64,000 nucleotides of DNA. It comes from Phycisphaerales bacterium. Lineage in GTDB: Bacteria; Planctomycetota; Phycisphaerae; Phycisphaerales; UBA5793. The position numbers and the translations under genes were made by a program. Position 1 is the stretch's first letter. Every line of letters begins with the position of its first letter. This document shows, one piece after another, positions 37,338 through 45,192 of this stretch. The DNA lies in contig JADZAS010000002.1 in assembly GCA_020852515.1 (NCBI GenBank), positions 186,001-250,000 on the forward strand. Direction: 5' to 3'. A model generated the notes under the pieces. It was not told where the DNA came from. It saw only the letters and a list, made by a program, of their open reading frames with translations, and did no database searches.

Positions 37338-37715
37338 ATGGCCAAGAAGACCGCCAAGGTCCGCAAGAACGTCATTCGGGGCATCGCACACATCCGCGCG
37401 ACGTTCAACAACACACAGGTCACCATCACCGACGTCAACGGCGAGACCATTGCCTGGGACTCGGCCGGCACGGTCGGCTTCAAGGGCGCTCGCAAGAGCA
37501 CGCCGTTTGCCGCCACCCGCGCGGCGGAGTCGGCGGCGTCGAAGGCCCGCAAGGTCGGCATGAAGGAGATCGAAATCCGCGTCAAGGGACCGGGCGGCGG
37601 ACGCGAGTCGGCCGTCACCGCCCTGTCGCACTCGGGACTGAAAGTCACGGCGATCGAGGACCACACACCGGTGCCGCACAACGGCTGCCGTCCTCCCAAG
37701 AAGCGCCGCGTTTGA
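37338..37715 (+). CDS. rpsK: Ribosomal protein S11
   Basis: A 125-aa platform protein. Conserved text includes '[46 protein letters not shown]', '[13 protein letters not shown]'-type '[17 protein letters not shown]' and the C-terminal '[18 protein letters not shown]'. In most bacteria rpsD follows; here rpoA comes next after 154 bases. Confidence 0.98.
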   Translation: MAKKTAKVRKNVIRGIAHIRATFNNTQVTITDVNGETIAWDSAGTVGFKGARKSTPFAATRAAESAASKARKVGMKEIEIRVKGPGGGRESAVTALSHSGLKVTAIEDHTPVPHNGCRPPKKRRV

Positions 37716-37869
37716 ATCACTTGCTCGCCGCGGCCTGACCGCCTCGACGGGCCTTCGCCTTTGATTGTCTGCTCCGCCGGATTCAGCAGGGGCTTCGCTT
37801 CGGGCAGAGGCGAATGTCTCCGATCAGCCGGCGGTTTCCCCCAAGGGATCTGCCCAAGGAACGAAGACC

Positions 37870-38892
37870 ATGAGCACCAGACGCGTACGCTGGAGAGGGC
37901 TTGAACTGCCCGGCCGTGTCGTCCAGGACCCGGCGATGAACACGCCCACCTTCGGCCGGTTCACCGTCGAGCCGTTCGAGCGCGGGTTCGGCACCACCGT
38001 GGGCAACAGTCTGCGCCGCATCCTGCTCTCGAGCATTGAGGGCGCGGCGGTCAGCAGCGTGAAAATCATCGGCGCCGAGCACGAGTTCTCGACCCTCAAG
38101 GGCGTCCTCGAAGACGTCACCGACATCGTCCTGAACGTCAAGAATCTCGTCGTCGAACTCGAAGGGGACGAACCCAAGACCATGAGCCTGGCCGCGACCG
38201 GCCCGGGCGAAGTGACCGCCGACCTTATCGAGGCCGACGCGGCGATCACCATTCACAACAAGAACCTCGTCATCGCCACGCTTACCGAAGAAGTCGATTT
38301 CGAGATGCACTTCGTCGTCTCCAAGGGTCGCGGCTACGTGCCGGCGGCCGAGCAGTACGAGGCGATGGAAGAGCAGGAGATCGGCGTCATTCCGCTGGAC
38401 GCGATCTACTCGCCCGTGCGCCGCGTGCGCTACAAGGTGGAAGACACGCGCGTGGGTCAGAAGACGAACTACGACAAGCTCGTCATCGAAGTCTGGACCA
38501 ACGGCACGGTCGCGCCCGAGACGGCGCTGGTCGAGGCGGCCAAGATCCTGCGCAAGCACCTCAACCCGTTCGTGCAGTATACCGAGATCGGCGCCACCCG
38601 CGTGTCGCCCGAGGCTTCGGCTGCGGCGGGGGTGGAGGAAAAACTGCTGCGCAAGCTGCGCATGCCGATCAACGAACTGGACCTCTCGGTTCGCGCCAGC
38701 AACTGCCTCGAGGCGGCCCGCATCCGCACCGTCGCGGAACTGATCAGCAAGAGCGAGAGCGACCTGCTCAAGGTCCGCTCGTTCGGCAAGACGTCGCTGC
38801 GCGAAGTGAAGAAGAAACTGGAAGAGATGGAACTGACGCTCGGGTCCGAACTGCCCGAGGGATTTGACCTTGAAACGATGAGCGTGCGCTGA
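37870..38892 (+). CDS. rpoA: RNA polymerase alpha subunit
   Basis: The start is set at the ATG at 37870 with AAGGA nine bases ahead (340 aa); in-frame codons upstream are not part of the family. The N-terminal dimerisation domain has 'FTVEPFERGFGTTVGNSLRRILLSSIEGAAV' and 'EDVTDIVLNVKNL'. The linker and C-terminal domain (from about 255) show 'LDLSVRASNCLEAARIRTVAELISKSESDLLKVRSFGKTSLREVKKKL', the helix-hairpin-helix that binds UP elements and activators. Confidence 0.98.
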   Translation: MSTRRVRWRGLELPGRVVQDPAMNTPTFGRFTVEPFERGFGTTVGNSLRRILLSSIEGAAVSSVKIIGAEHEFSTLKGVLEDVTDIVLNVKNLVVELEGDEPKTMSLAATGPGEVTADLIEADAAITIHNKNLVIATLTEEVDFEMHFVVSKGRGYVPAAEQYEAMEEQEIGVIPLDAIYSPVRRVRYKVEDTRVGQKTNYDKLVIEVWTNGTVAPETALVEAAKILRKHLNPFVQYTEIGATRVSPEASAAAGVEEKLLRKLRMPINELDLSVRASNCLEAARIRTVAELISKSESDLLKVRSFGKTSLREVKKKLEEMELTLGSELPEGFDLETMSVR

Positions 38893-38923
38893 GCGCGCGT
38901 TGCAGCCAAAGGAGTGACCGGTC

Positions 38924-39466
38924 ATGCGTCACCGGATGTACGGACGAAAGTTCTCGATGGACACGGAGCATCGCCGCGCGATGTTCCGCAACCTGGCGGC
39001 CGGCTTCTTCGAGCACGGGCAGATCACCACGACACTGCCCAAGGCCAAGGCCGTCCAGCCCTTCGTCGAGAAGATCATCACGCTGGCCAAGCGCGGCGAC
39101 CTGCACGCCCGGCGGCGCACGATTCAGCTCCTGCGCGATCGCATCATGTGCGACGACGAGAGCAAGATCGAGCGCGACCGCTACGGCGAAGTGAGCAAGG
39201 GCCCCAAGCTGGTCCGCCACATCTTCGAGAACGTCGGGCCTCGCTTTGCCGATCGCGACGGCGGGTACACCCGCATCGTCAAACTCGCCAAGAACCGCAT
39301 CGGCGACGGATCGCAACTCGTCGTGCTGCAGATGGTCGGCGACGAGCAAGGCCCGGAAATCGGCGGCCGCCGATCGCCGCGCCGCGTCGCCAAGCAGCGC
39401 CGCCGCGACTTTGCCGCCAAGGTGCAGGGCAAGGCGCCAGCGGAGCCGGCTGCCGCAGCAGGTTGA
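38924..39466 (+). CDS. rplQ: Ribosomal protein L17
   Basis: A 180-aa protein. The N-terminal 120 residues are typical L17 ('MRHRMYGRKFSMDTEHRRAMFRNLAAGFFEHGQITTTLPKAK', 'ITLAKRGDLHARR', 'GGYTRIVKLAKNRIGDGSQLVVLQMV'). There is a 50-residue basic C-terminal extension rich in Arg/Ala/Pro, longer than in E. coli. Last gene of the alpha operon; a hairpin follows 63 bases after the stop. Confidence 0.96.
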   Translation: MRHRMYGRKFSMDTEHRRAMFRNLAAGFFEHGQITTTLPKAKAVQPFVEKIITLAKRGDLHARRRTIQLLRDRIMCDDESKIERDRYGEVSKGPKLVRHIFENVGPRFADRDGGYTRIVKLAKNRIGDGSQLVVLQMVGDEQGPEIGGRRSPRRVAKQRRRDFAAKVQGKAPAEPAAAAG

Positions 39467-39528
39467 CCGGGCCGATCGCTTACCGGAGACGGTGGCGTCG
39501 CCGGTGAACGAGTCATTCGAACCAGTGC

Positions 39529-39562
39529 CGGGCGGCGTCTTCGTGACGCCGCCCGCTTGCTT
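39529..39562 (+). terminator. Hairpin after the alpha operon
   Basis: A perfect 11-bp stem (39529-39539 with 39545-39555), 5-base loop TTCGT, followed by GCTTGCTT. It directly abuts the pheS -10 box, so it may end the ribosomal transcript just before pheS starts. The T tract is weak. Confidence 0.55.
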
Positions 39563-39567
39563 ATACT
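39562..39567 (+). promoter_or_regulatory. -10 box of pheS (leaderless start)
   Basis: TATACT at 39562-39567 lies 6 bases before the pheS ATG (39574). There is no Shine-Dalgarno sequence, so transcription should begin at or next to the start codon. The -35 region overlaps the terminator stem and is poor; a TG pair sits just upstream. Confidence 0.5.
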
Positions 39568-39573
39568 CGTCTC

Positions 39574-40572
39574 ATGACCGCCGTGCTCGACGAACTCAAC
39601 ACGATTGAAAGCCAGGCGCTGGCCGCGCTGGGCGAGGCGGCCGACCCGGCGGCGCTCGAGCAGTGGCGCCTCGCGTGGATCGGCCCCAAGGGTCGCCTCA
39701 AGGGCCTGCTCGGCTCGATGAAAGACGTCTCGCCCGCCGACCGCCCCGCGGTCGGCAAGCGCATGAACGAAGTGAAGGTCGCGCTCGAAGGGGCGTTCGA
39801 CCAGCGCAAATCGTCGGTGGGCGCCGCCAGGCCGCAGGCGGCGGGGCCGATGCTCGACGTCACCGAGCCGGGGCTGGATGTCACCATCGGCCGTACGCAC
39901 GTCATCACGCGCACCATCGACGAACTCATCGAGGTTTTCGCGCGCATGGGCTTCACCGTGGCCTCCGGCCCCGAGGTTGAAGACGAGTACCACAACTTCG
40001 TCGCGCTCAACATTCCTCCTGACCACCCGGCCCGCGACCCGCTCGAGAATTTCTACATCGACGGCAAGCACCTGCTGCGCACGCAGACGAGCACGGTGCA
40101 GATCCGCGCGATGGAAAGCACCACACCGCCGCTGCGCATCGTCTCGTGCGGGCGCGTCTACCGCCCTGACGAAGTGGATGCGACGCACTCGTTCATGTTC
40201 CACCAGATCGAAGGGCTGTACGTCGATCGCCAGGTGTCGATGGTCGATCTGAAGACGACGCTGCTGCAGTTCGCGCACGCGTATTTCGGCGCCGAGGCGG
40301 AAGTGAAACTCGTGCCGTCGTTTTTTCCGTTCACCGAGCCCAGCGCCGAGATGCACATCAAGATGAACGTGCGCGGCCAGTGGCGCTGGGTCGAACTGGG
40401 CGGCTGCGGCATGGTCGATCCGAACGTATTCAAGGCGGTGGGCTACGACCCGGAGGAGTGGTCCGGCTTCGCCTTCGGTCTGGGCATCGAACGCATCGCC
40501 ATGCGCAAGTACGGCATCCCCGACATCCGCTGGCTGTTCGAGAACGACCTGCGCTTTTTGACGAGCGTGTGA
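39574..40572 (+). CDS. pheS: Phenylalanyl-tRNA synthetase alpha subunit
   Basis: A 332-aa class II synthetase subunit. An N-terminal coiled coil (1-80) binds tRNA. Motif 2 and the active site are visible: 'EVFARMGFTVASGPEVEDEYHNFVALNIPPDHPARD', 'LLRTQTSTVQIRAM', 'VYRPDEVDATHSFMFHQIEGL' and motif 3 'GFAFGLGIERIAMRKYGIPDIRWLFENDLRFL'. It works with PheT; pheT is not next to it. Confidence 0.97.
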   Translation: MTAVLDELNTIESQALAALGEAADPAALEQWRLAWIGPKGRLKGLLGSMKDVSPADRPAVGKRMNEVKVALEGAFDQRKSSVGAARPQAAGPMLDVTEPGLDVTIGRTHVITRTIDELIEVFARMGFTVASGPEVEDEYHNFVALNIPPDHPARDPLENFYIDGKHLLRTQTSTVQIRAMESTTPPLRIVSCGRVYRPDEVDATHSFMFHQIEGLYVDRQVSMVDLKTTLLQFAHAYFGAEAEVKLVPSFFPFTEPSAEMHIKMNVRGQWRWVELGGCGMVDPNVFKAVGYDPEEWSGFAFGLGIERIAMRKYGIPDIRWLFENDLRFLTSV

Positions 40573-40658
40573 GCGCGTAGGTCGGGACAAGGCTCGGCGC
40601 AGGCCCGGCAATTCGGCAGGCTTCTCAAGTTAGCGATCCCGCCCTGCTTAGGTGGGCT

Positions 40659-41039
40659 CTAGCCATCCACACGCCATTCCTCGTCGCCGGCGCGTTTGAA
40701 TAGTGTGAACGGCGATCGCACGGTGTACTGACCGATGCTGAGTTGGAAGCCACCCTGCTCTGTACGGACGTACTGCCATCCGCCGTAGTCTGCCGGCGGT
40801 GGCACGATGGCTGCGGCCGCAAGCGAGTCCGGGTATTGCCCGTGCGCCTGCTTGTATTCCTCGATCTGTAAGATGATCTCATCGCCCTCGGCCTTGAGTT
40901 GCTCGAACTCCGCCGCAGTGGGAATTTGCTCGGGTCCGAGGGCGGCTACAACGTTCGCGCACTCTCGAAGAGACAGTACCGCCGCAGCCACCACGACCAG
41001 CCCGGCAACCACATACGCGACAATGATGCGGCTCTGCAT
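40659..41039 (-). CDS. Membrane-anchored small protein with pseudopilin-like core
   Basis: The start is set at the ATG at 41039 (126 aa). One membrane segment (4-23), then a helix and the text 'ILQIEEYKQAHGQYPDSLAAAAI', which matches the helix-turn of GspG-like pseudopilins and related planctomycete proteins, then a short beta region ending 'EEWRVDG'. There is no prepilin cleavage motif, so it is not a typical pseudopilin. Convergent with pheS. Function unknown. Confidence 0.65.
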   Translation of the reverse strand: MQSRIIVAYVVAGLVVVAAAVLSLRECANVVAALGPEQIPTAAEFEQLKAEGDEIILQIEEYKQAHGQYPDSLAAAAIVPPPADYGGWQYVRTEQGGFQLSIGQYTVRSPFTLFKRAGDEEWRVDG

Positions 41040-41105
41040 GCATGAACAGTAGAATCGTGCGACTGTTGTTTCGCGTTTCGTCCGGACCGCCATGAGGCCT
41101 TTGCT

Positions 41106-41759
41106 GTGCCCAAAGTTCCCAATCCCCTCGCCGATCTCTCGCCTGACCAGCGCTCGCAGGCGCGCATCGATGCCGAGCAGCGATTTCATCGAGACCTGGA
41201 CCCGTGGCCGGTGCTGCTGGTGTACGGCCTGGCGCTGGGCGCAGGTCTGGTCGTCTATGCGCTCGGCGCGTTCGTGCTGACTCGGGCGAGCCTGGCCGCC
41301 ATCACGCCGGTGCTTCTCGCGGCACTGCCGCTGTCGCACGCCAGGATCATCCGCAAGCAGGAAGCGGGCTCGGCGCTGCTGCGATTTGCGTACGGCTTTG
41401 TCGTGGCGCTCGCGCTCGTCTGCGTGGCGGTGTTCATCGAAGTCCGAGCCATGGTGCTCGACCTGACAGCGATCATCCTGCTCACACTCTTCGTGAGAGG
41501 CTTCGCCGAGCAGGCGCTGCGCAAGTATCTGCTTCGCCCGTCGGGTCGCAGCAGCGACGACTCATCCATCGTCACCGACCATTGTCTCGCATGTGGCTAC
41601 TGCTTCGACGGCCTGCCGCGCACCGTCATCCGCTGCCCAGAGTGCGGCGAGGTCCGCATCTTCCCGGCCGATTCGCGGCTGGGGCTGGGGTCGCGCACCG
41701 TAGAGGCTGCGCCCGCGACGGAAGTCGCGAGCCGGAACGATAATCCAGCGCGGGCGTAG
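41106..41759 (+). CDS. Integral membrane protein with C-terminal zinc ribbon
   Basis: A 217-aa protein starting at a GTG. Four hydrophobic segments (about 36-58, 63-80, 96-115, 120-140) are followed by a cytosolic zinc ribbon 'CLACGYCFDGLPRTVIRCPECG' (about residues 158-179). The same C-x2-C-x-Y...C-P-E-C-G pattern ends the next two genes and begins the one at 43937-45067. No family function is known to me. Probably part of a local set of paralogues. Confidence 0.7.
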   Translation: MPKVPNPLADLSPDQRSQARIDAEQRFHRDLDPWPVLLVYGLALGAGLVVYALGAFVLTRASLAAITPVLLAALPLSHARIIRKQEAGSALLRFAYGFVVALALVCVAVFIEVRAMVLDLTAIILLTLFVRGFAEQALRKYLLRPSGRSSDDSSIVTDHCLACGYCFDGLPRTVIRCPECGEVRIFPADSRLGLGSRTVEAAPATEVASRNDNPARA

Positions 41760-41850
41760 CCGCAACTGCGGCGCTGGGTTCCCGAGATATTGCAACCTGA
41801 CCCGCGCCGACTGCGAACAGCACGGAGAGGACGTCGCTGACGGGCCAGGC

Positions 41851-42615
41851 ATGTGCAGAGAGCCGAAAGCATCGCGACACGATTGCTACCACCGGGCGGC
41901 GAACTGGCTGGCCAAGTCAAGAGGATGGCTGGGCACGGAGCCGAACGTGGCATTGATGGCGTCCGGGGTTCTCTCTGTGATGCTCGGAGCTCTGCTGCTC
42001 AGCTTCCCGAATGCTCTCGGCGGAAGTCGGCGGTTTGGCAGTGATCAATTCACGATTCTGGACACTTCCGATGGCTACCGCTGCATCGAAGATGCGGATC
42101 GACCCGAAGCGAGCGTCGGCCAAATCGTCGGCGATGGCCACGTTATCTACTGGAGGGAAGAACACTCCTACTTCGGTGTCTTCACCGTGGTGCAGCGACC
42201 GACACCGACGGCTCATCTGCGAATAGACCCCGGCCACGCGCCGACTCGTGAACAGTATCAATCGCTGTTCAATAGCGCGCGCGAGCTTTTCCCGCGCCTG
42301 GTCTCCCCGACGATTGATGAGATCTCTCCTGACGGCGATGGATTCGTTTCGTTTCGCTTCCAGCCGGGCCCCTGGTCCGTTGTTTGGGGCGGGATCGTCT
42401 CCAACATTGCCTTCTGGGCCTACTTCCTGCTGGTCTGTTCCTGCATCGCATGGTTTGTCTCTGCGCTGCATCGACTCTGCGACCCGCGGCGCAAACGGGC
42501 GCTGCGGCTTGTGGCGGGCGTCTGCCCCGGATGCAAATATGATCTGCGAATGACCACATCGGGCCGCTGCCCCGAGTGCGGCGACGTCCTGACCGTCGAA
42601 CCGGGGCGCGCGTGA
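41851..42615 (+). CDS. Two-pass membrane protein with C-terminal zinc ribbon
   Basis: 254 aa. One membrane helix near 32-52, an external region of about 110 residues, a second helix near 180-205, then the basic 'DPRRKRALRL' and zinc ribbon 'CPGCKYDLRMTTSGRCPECGD'. Layout and sequence match the next gene, so they are tandem paralogues. The next gene starts at a GTG that overlaps this stop (GTGA). The first ATG has no good ribosome site; an internal ATG at 41956 is an alternative start. Confidence 0.7.
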   Translation: MCREPKASRHDCYHRAANWLAKSRGWLGTEPNVALMASGVLSVMLGALLLSFPNALGGSRRFGSDQFTILDTSDGYRCIEDADRPEASVGQIVGDGHVIYWREEHSYFGVFTVVQRPTPTAHLRIDPGHAPTREQYQSLFNSARELFPRLVSPTIDEISPDGDGFVSFRFQPGPWSVVWGGIVSNIAFWAYFLLVCSCIAWFVSALHRLCDPRRKRALRLVAGVCPGCKYDLRMTTSGRCPECGDVLTVEPGRA

Positions 42616-43439
42616 GCGGCCCGGACCGGAGCCTCGCGTTGTCCAGTGAACCCGTTAGAGTGATTCGCATTCATGACCGGCCGCCGCCGCCTGAGTGGCA
42701 GGGGCGCTGCCGATGGTTTCCGCATGTGCATGTCGGCACGGCGATGACGTGGGCATCGCTCGCCCTGCCGGCGTCCGCGGGTGTGCTGATCGTCTTGCTT
42801 GCCGCCGCGAGCTCTGGGCGCGCCACGCACGGCTACTTCCGCTCGGCAAAGGTGATCGCGACCGCAGACGGTTATGCCCTCGTCGATCCCCCGGCACGCG
42901 GGAAGACGAAGCTGCCCGGTGATGGCATCGGCGATTTCATCTGGGGCCGGCGCGCGACGACTCGCGGCGTTTTCGGCCCGTTCGCGATTTTCCGAGGCTC
43001 GCAACCGAACGTCATGCTCTTCTTGGACAACGGCGAACAGATGTCAACCGAAGATGCTGTCCGACTCGCCCGCACCGCGCCGAAAGCGCTGCGCGACTAT
43101 GAATTCGGCGAACCGCTGGGTGTGGCGGCGCTGGCGGCCGGAGAACTGCAGTTTCAGTTCGAGCAGCACGAGCGCCGCTTCATTTGGATCGGCGCTGCGC
43201 TCAATGTCGCATTCTGGCAGGTGCTGCTCGCATTCGTCTGGTCCGCGTGCTGGCTCGTGTTCGCGCTGATGAATCTTTTCGATCCGCGCCGCAAACGGGC
43301 CGCGAGACTGGCCGCAAGCGTCTGCCCCAATTGCAACTACGACATCCGCCTCATCGACTCGCCGCGTTGCCCCGAGTGCGGCGATCGGCTTGTGGTTGAC
43401 CCGTGGACGCCGGCGGAGGCGGCTCCGCCCTCGGCGTGA
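42612..43439 (+). CDS. Two-pass membrane protein with C-terminal zinc ribbon (paralogue)
   Basis: The start is placed at the GTG overlapping the previous stop (275 aa). First helix near 48-66, an external domain, second helix near 195-215, then 'FDPRRKRAARLAASVCPNCNYDIRLIDSPRCPECGDRL'. The 'DPRRKRA.RL' plus ribbon block is almost the same as in the preceding protein, which shows recent duplication. The external domains have diverged strongly. Function unknown. Confidence 0.7.
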   Translation: MSGPDRSLALSSEPVRVIRIHDRPPPPEWQGRCRWFPHVHVGTAMTWASLALPASAGVLIVLLAAASSGRATHGYFRSAKVIATADGYALVDPPARGKTKLPGDGIGDFIWGRRATTRGVFGPFAIFRGSQPNVMLFLDNGEQMSTEDAVRLARTAPKALRDYEFGEPLGVAALAAGELQFQFEQHERRFIWIGAALNVAFWQVLLAFVWSACWLVFALMNLFDPRRKRAARLAASVCPNCNYDIRLIDSPRCPECGDRLVVDPWTPAEAAPPSA

Positions 43440-43464
43440 CGTAGGGCGTCGCCGAGAGGCAAAG

Positions 43465-43956
43465 TCAGGCGTGCTTCGCCAGGTGCGCCAGCAGGCGGCC
43501 GCGCGTGGCCTGCATGACCCAGCCCAGCCACAGCCGGACGACCCAGCGCGGCACCCAGCGCGCCGTCCACACGCCGCGCACCTCGTAGAGCAGGCTGTGG
43601 CCCCGCGGCCGGCGCTCGCTGAGCACGTAGCGGCACATGTGCGGAAAACCGACGCTGCGGCCGCGCTGCGACAGATCGCTCACGGCCAGTTCGAAGCCCG
43701 GCCTCCAGCGCAGGATGCGCCCGGCCCGGTCGATGTGTACACCCAGCAGTGCGTGGCGGATGGTGATCGCTTCGCCGCGGATCTCGCCGGGATCATCCGG
43801 TTCGCCGTTGTCGAAGGTGATCCGCTGATGCAGGGGGTCGGCGATCAGAAATGCGCGAAAATCGTTCAACAGCCGCTGGGCCGTCTCGAGCGGCACATCA
43901 CATTCAACGCGCATGCGGGCGCAGACGCGCCAGCGCTCATCCACCGTGATGCGCAC
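43465..43956 (-). CDS. SRPBCC-like small protein
   Basis: 163 aa, no signal or membrane segment. The pattern (N-terminal strand 'MRITVDERWRVCARMRVECDVPLETAQRLL', central strands, then 'YEVRGVWTARWVPRWVVRLWLGWVMQATRGRLL' as a long C-terminal helix) fits the SRPBCC/START-like lipid-binding fold, but homology is weak. It overlaps the 3' end of the upstream gene by 20 bases, and that gene also carries a fold of this type. Function unknown. Confidence 0.6.
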   Translation of the reverse strand: MRITVDERWRVCARMRVECDVPLETAQRLLNDFRAFLIADPLHQRITFDNGEPDDPGEIRGEAITIRHALLGVHIDRAGRILRWRPGFELAVSDLSQRGRSVGFPHMCRYVLSERRPRGHSLLYEVRGVWTARWVPRWVVRLWLGWVMQATRGRLLAHLAKHA

Positions 43957-45067
43957 CGTCGTCTCCTCTGCTGCCGATGCGGTCCTTGTTCTCGTTCGAC
44001 CGGCGCTGGGCTTCGAGGCGGATGCCTTCGATCACGTGCTCGTGCAGGCCGTGCACCGCGTAGCGCTCGAACGGCCGCCACGCGAAGCGCGGCCCGAGCC
44101 GGGGGCGATACGTCGTCGTCAGAATGACCTTGGTCGTGTCTTCATCGAGGGCGATGAACTGGAACGAGCCGGAGAGTAATTCGGCATCATGCTCGTACAC
44201 GCGGAACTGTTCGACCACGTCGAAGTCGAGCCGATTCGGCGCGTCGTAGAGCGTCACCTGTTTGACCAGCCGGCCGTAGGTGTAGTTGCAGGTGCGCTGA
44301 TCGCCGACGCCGGTGATGGCGCCGCTGGTCGAAACGGGCGTGGCCAGGCCGGTGCGGATGAGCCACGGGGCCTTGTGCTGCACATCCTCGTAGAACATAA
44401 GCGAGTCCCAGCACAACTGAGCGGGGTAGGCGATGACGCCCTCCGTCGCGATGGTCTCCATCCCGGTCGTCGGCTGCGGCCGGCCTTCAAAGGCGCCGTA
44501 CGCCAGCGGGAACGCGAGCGCGATCCACACGGGCAGGTGCGCGCGCTGGCTGAATTGACTGGCCTTGAGACGAAGGCGCAGGAACAGGCCCGAGACGATG
44601 CCGGCGCTGATCGGGACGGCGACGATGACGGCCAGCACCACGCCGCAGTACGCGCCCGCCATGCCGAAGGTCATCAGGCCGATCACCCAGGAGATGAGCA
44701 GGATGACGCCAAAGAGCACGAGCATGTACCAGCGGAGCATGACGCGATAGCCGAGGATCACGCCGCACGCGAAGGGCAGGGCGAACCAGAGCGCCGCGCC
44801 CCAGTTGCCGTAGATGATCAACAGCGCCCCGACTCCGAAGCCGCCACCGAGCGCCAGCAGCAGCCCGGGCAGCCAGAAGGTCCAGAACATGAATGGCGGC
44901 TTGAGCGTGAACGAGGTTGGATCGCGAAAATCAAACGGCCTGCCGCACTCAGGGCACTTGTGACTGTCCAGACCGCCGAGTGGATAGAAGCAGTCGATGC
45001 AGCGCGGCTCGGCCTGCGGGTCGTAGGGCGAGATGTTCGGCGCCTGGCCAGCCATGCAGCCCTGCAA
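43937..45067 (-). CDS. Zinc-ribbon membrane protein with SRPBCC-like C-terminal domain
   Basis: 376 aa. The N-terminal zinc ribbon is 'CIDCFYPLGGLDSHKCPECG' (about 23-42), then about five membrane helices (60-190). A soluble C-terminal domain of about 150 residues follows ('CNYTYGRLVKQVTLYDAPNRLDFDVVEQFRVYE', 'DTTKVILTTTYRPRLGPRFAWRPFERYAV') with SRPBCC character. The ribbon has the same pattern as those of the three plus-strand membrane proteins nearby but sits at the other end. It could bind lipid or a hydrophobic ligand at the membrane; that is inference. Confidence 0.65.
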   Translation of the reverse strand: MQGCMAGQAPNISPYDPQAEPRCIDCFYPLGGLDSHKCPECGRPFDFRDPTSFTLKPPFMFWTFWLPGLLLALGGGFGVGALLIIYGNWGAALWFALPFACGVILGYRVMLRWYMLVLFGVILLISWVIGLMTFGMAGAYCGVVLAVIVAVPISAGIVSGLFLRLRLKASQFSQRAHLPVWIALAFPLAYGAFEGRPQPTTGMETIATEGVIAYPAQLCWDSLMFYEDVQHKAPWLIRTGLATPVSTSGAITGVGDQRTCNYTYGRLVKQVTLYDAPNRLDFDVVEQFRVYEHDAELLSGSFQFIALDEDTTKVILTTTYRPRLGPRFAWRPFERYAVHGLHEHVIEGIRLEAQRRSNENKDRIGSRGDDGAHHGG

Positions 45068-45128
45068 GGTAGAACGAGGGACCGTGCATTAATAGCCTGG
45101 CCGCCCCACGCAAACCGGATGGCGCAAT

Positions 45129-45153
45129 AAAAAGCGCCCGCAAGCGCGGGCGC
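45129..45153 (-). terminator. Intrinsic terminator of the P-type ATPase gene
   Basis: On the minus strand an 8-bp perfect stem (45146-45153 with 45134-45141) and 4-base loop is followed directly by TTTTT (45133-45129). It lies 40 bases after the ATPase stop codon. Confidence 0.85.
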
Positions 45154-45192
45154 GAGAGTCGAATGCCGGTCAGCCCGATCGGTTTCGGACGA

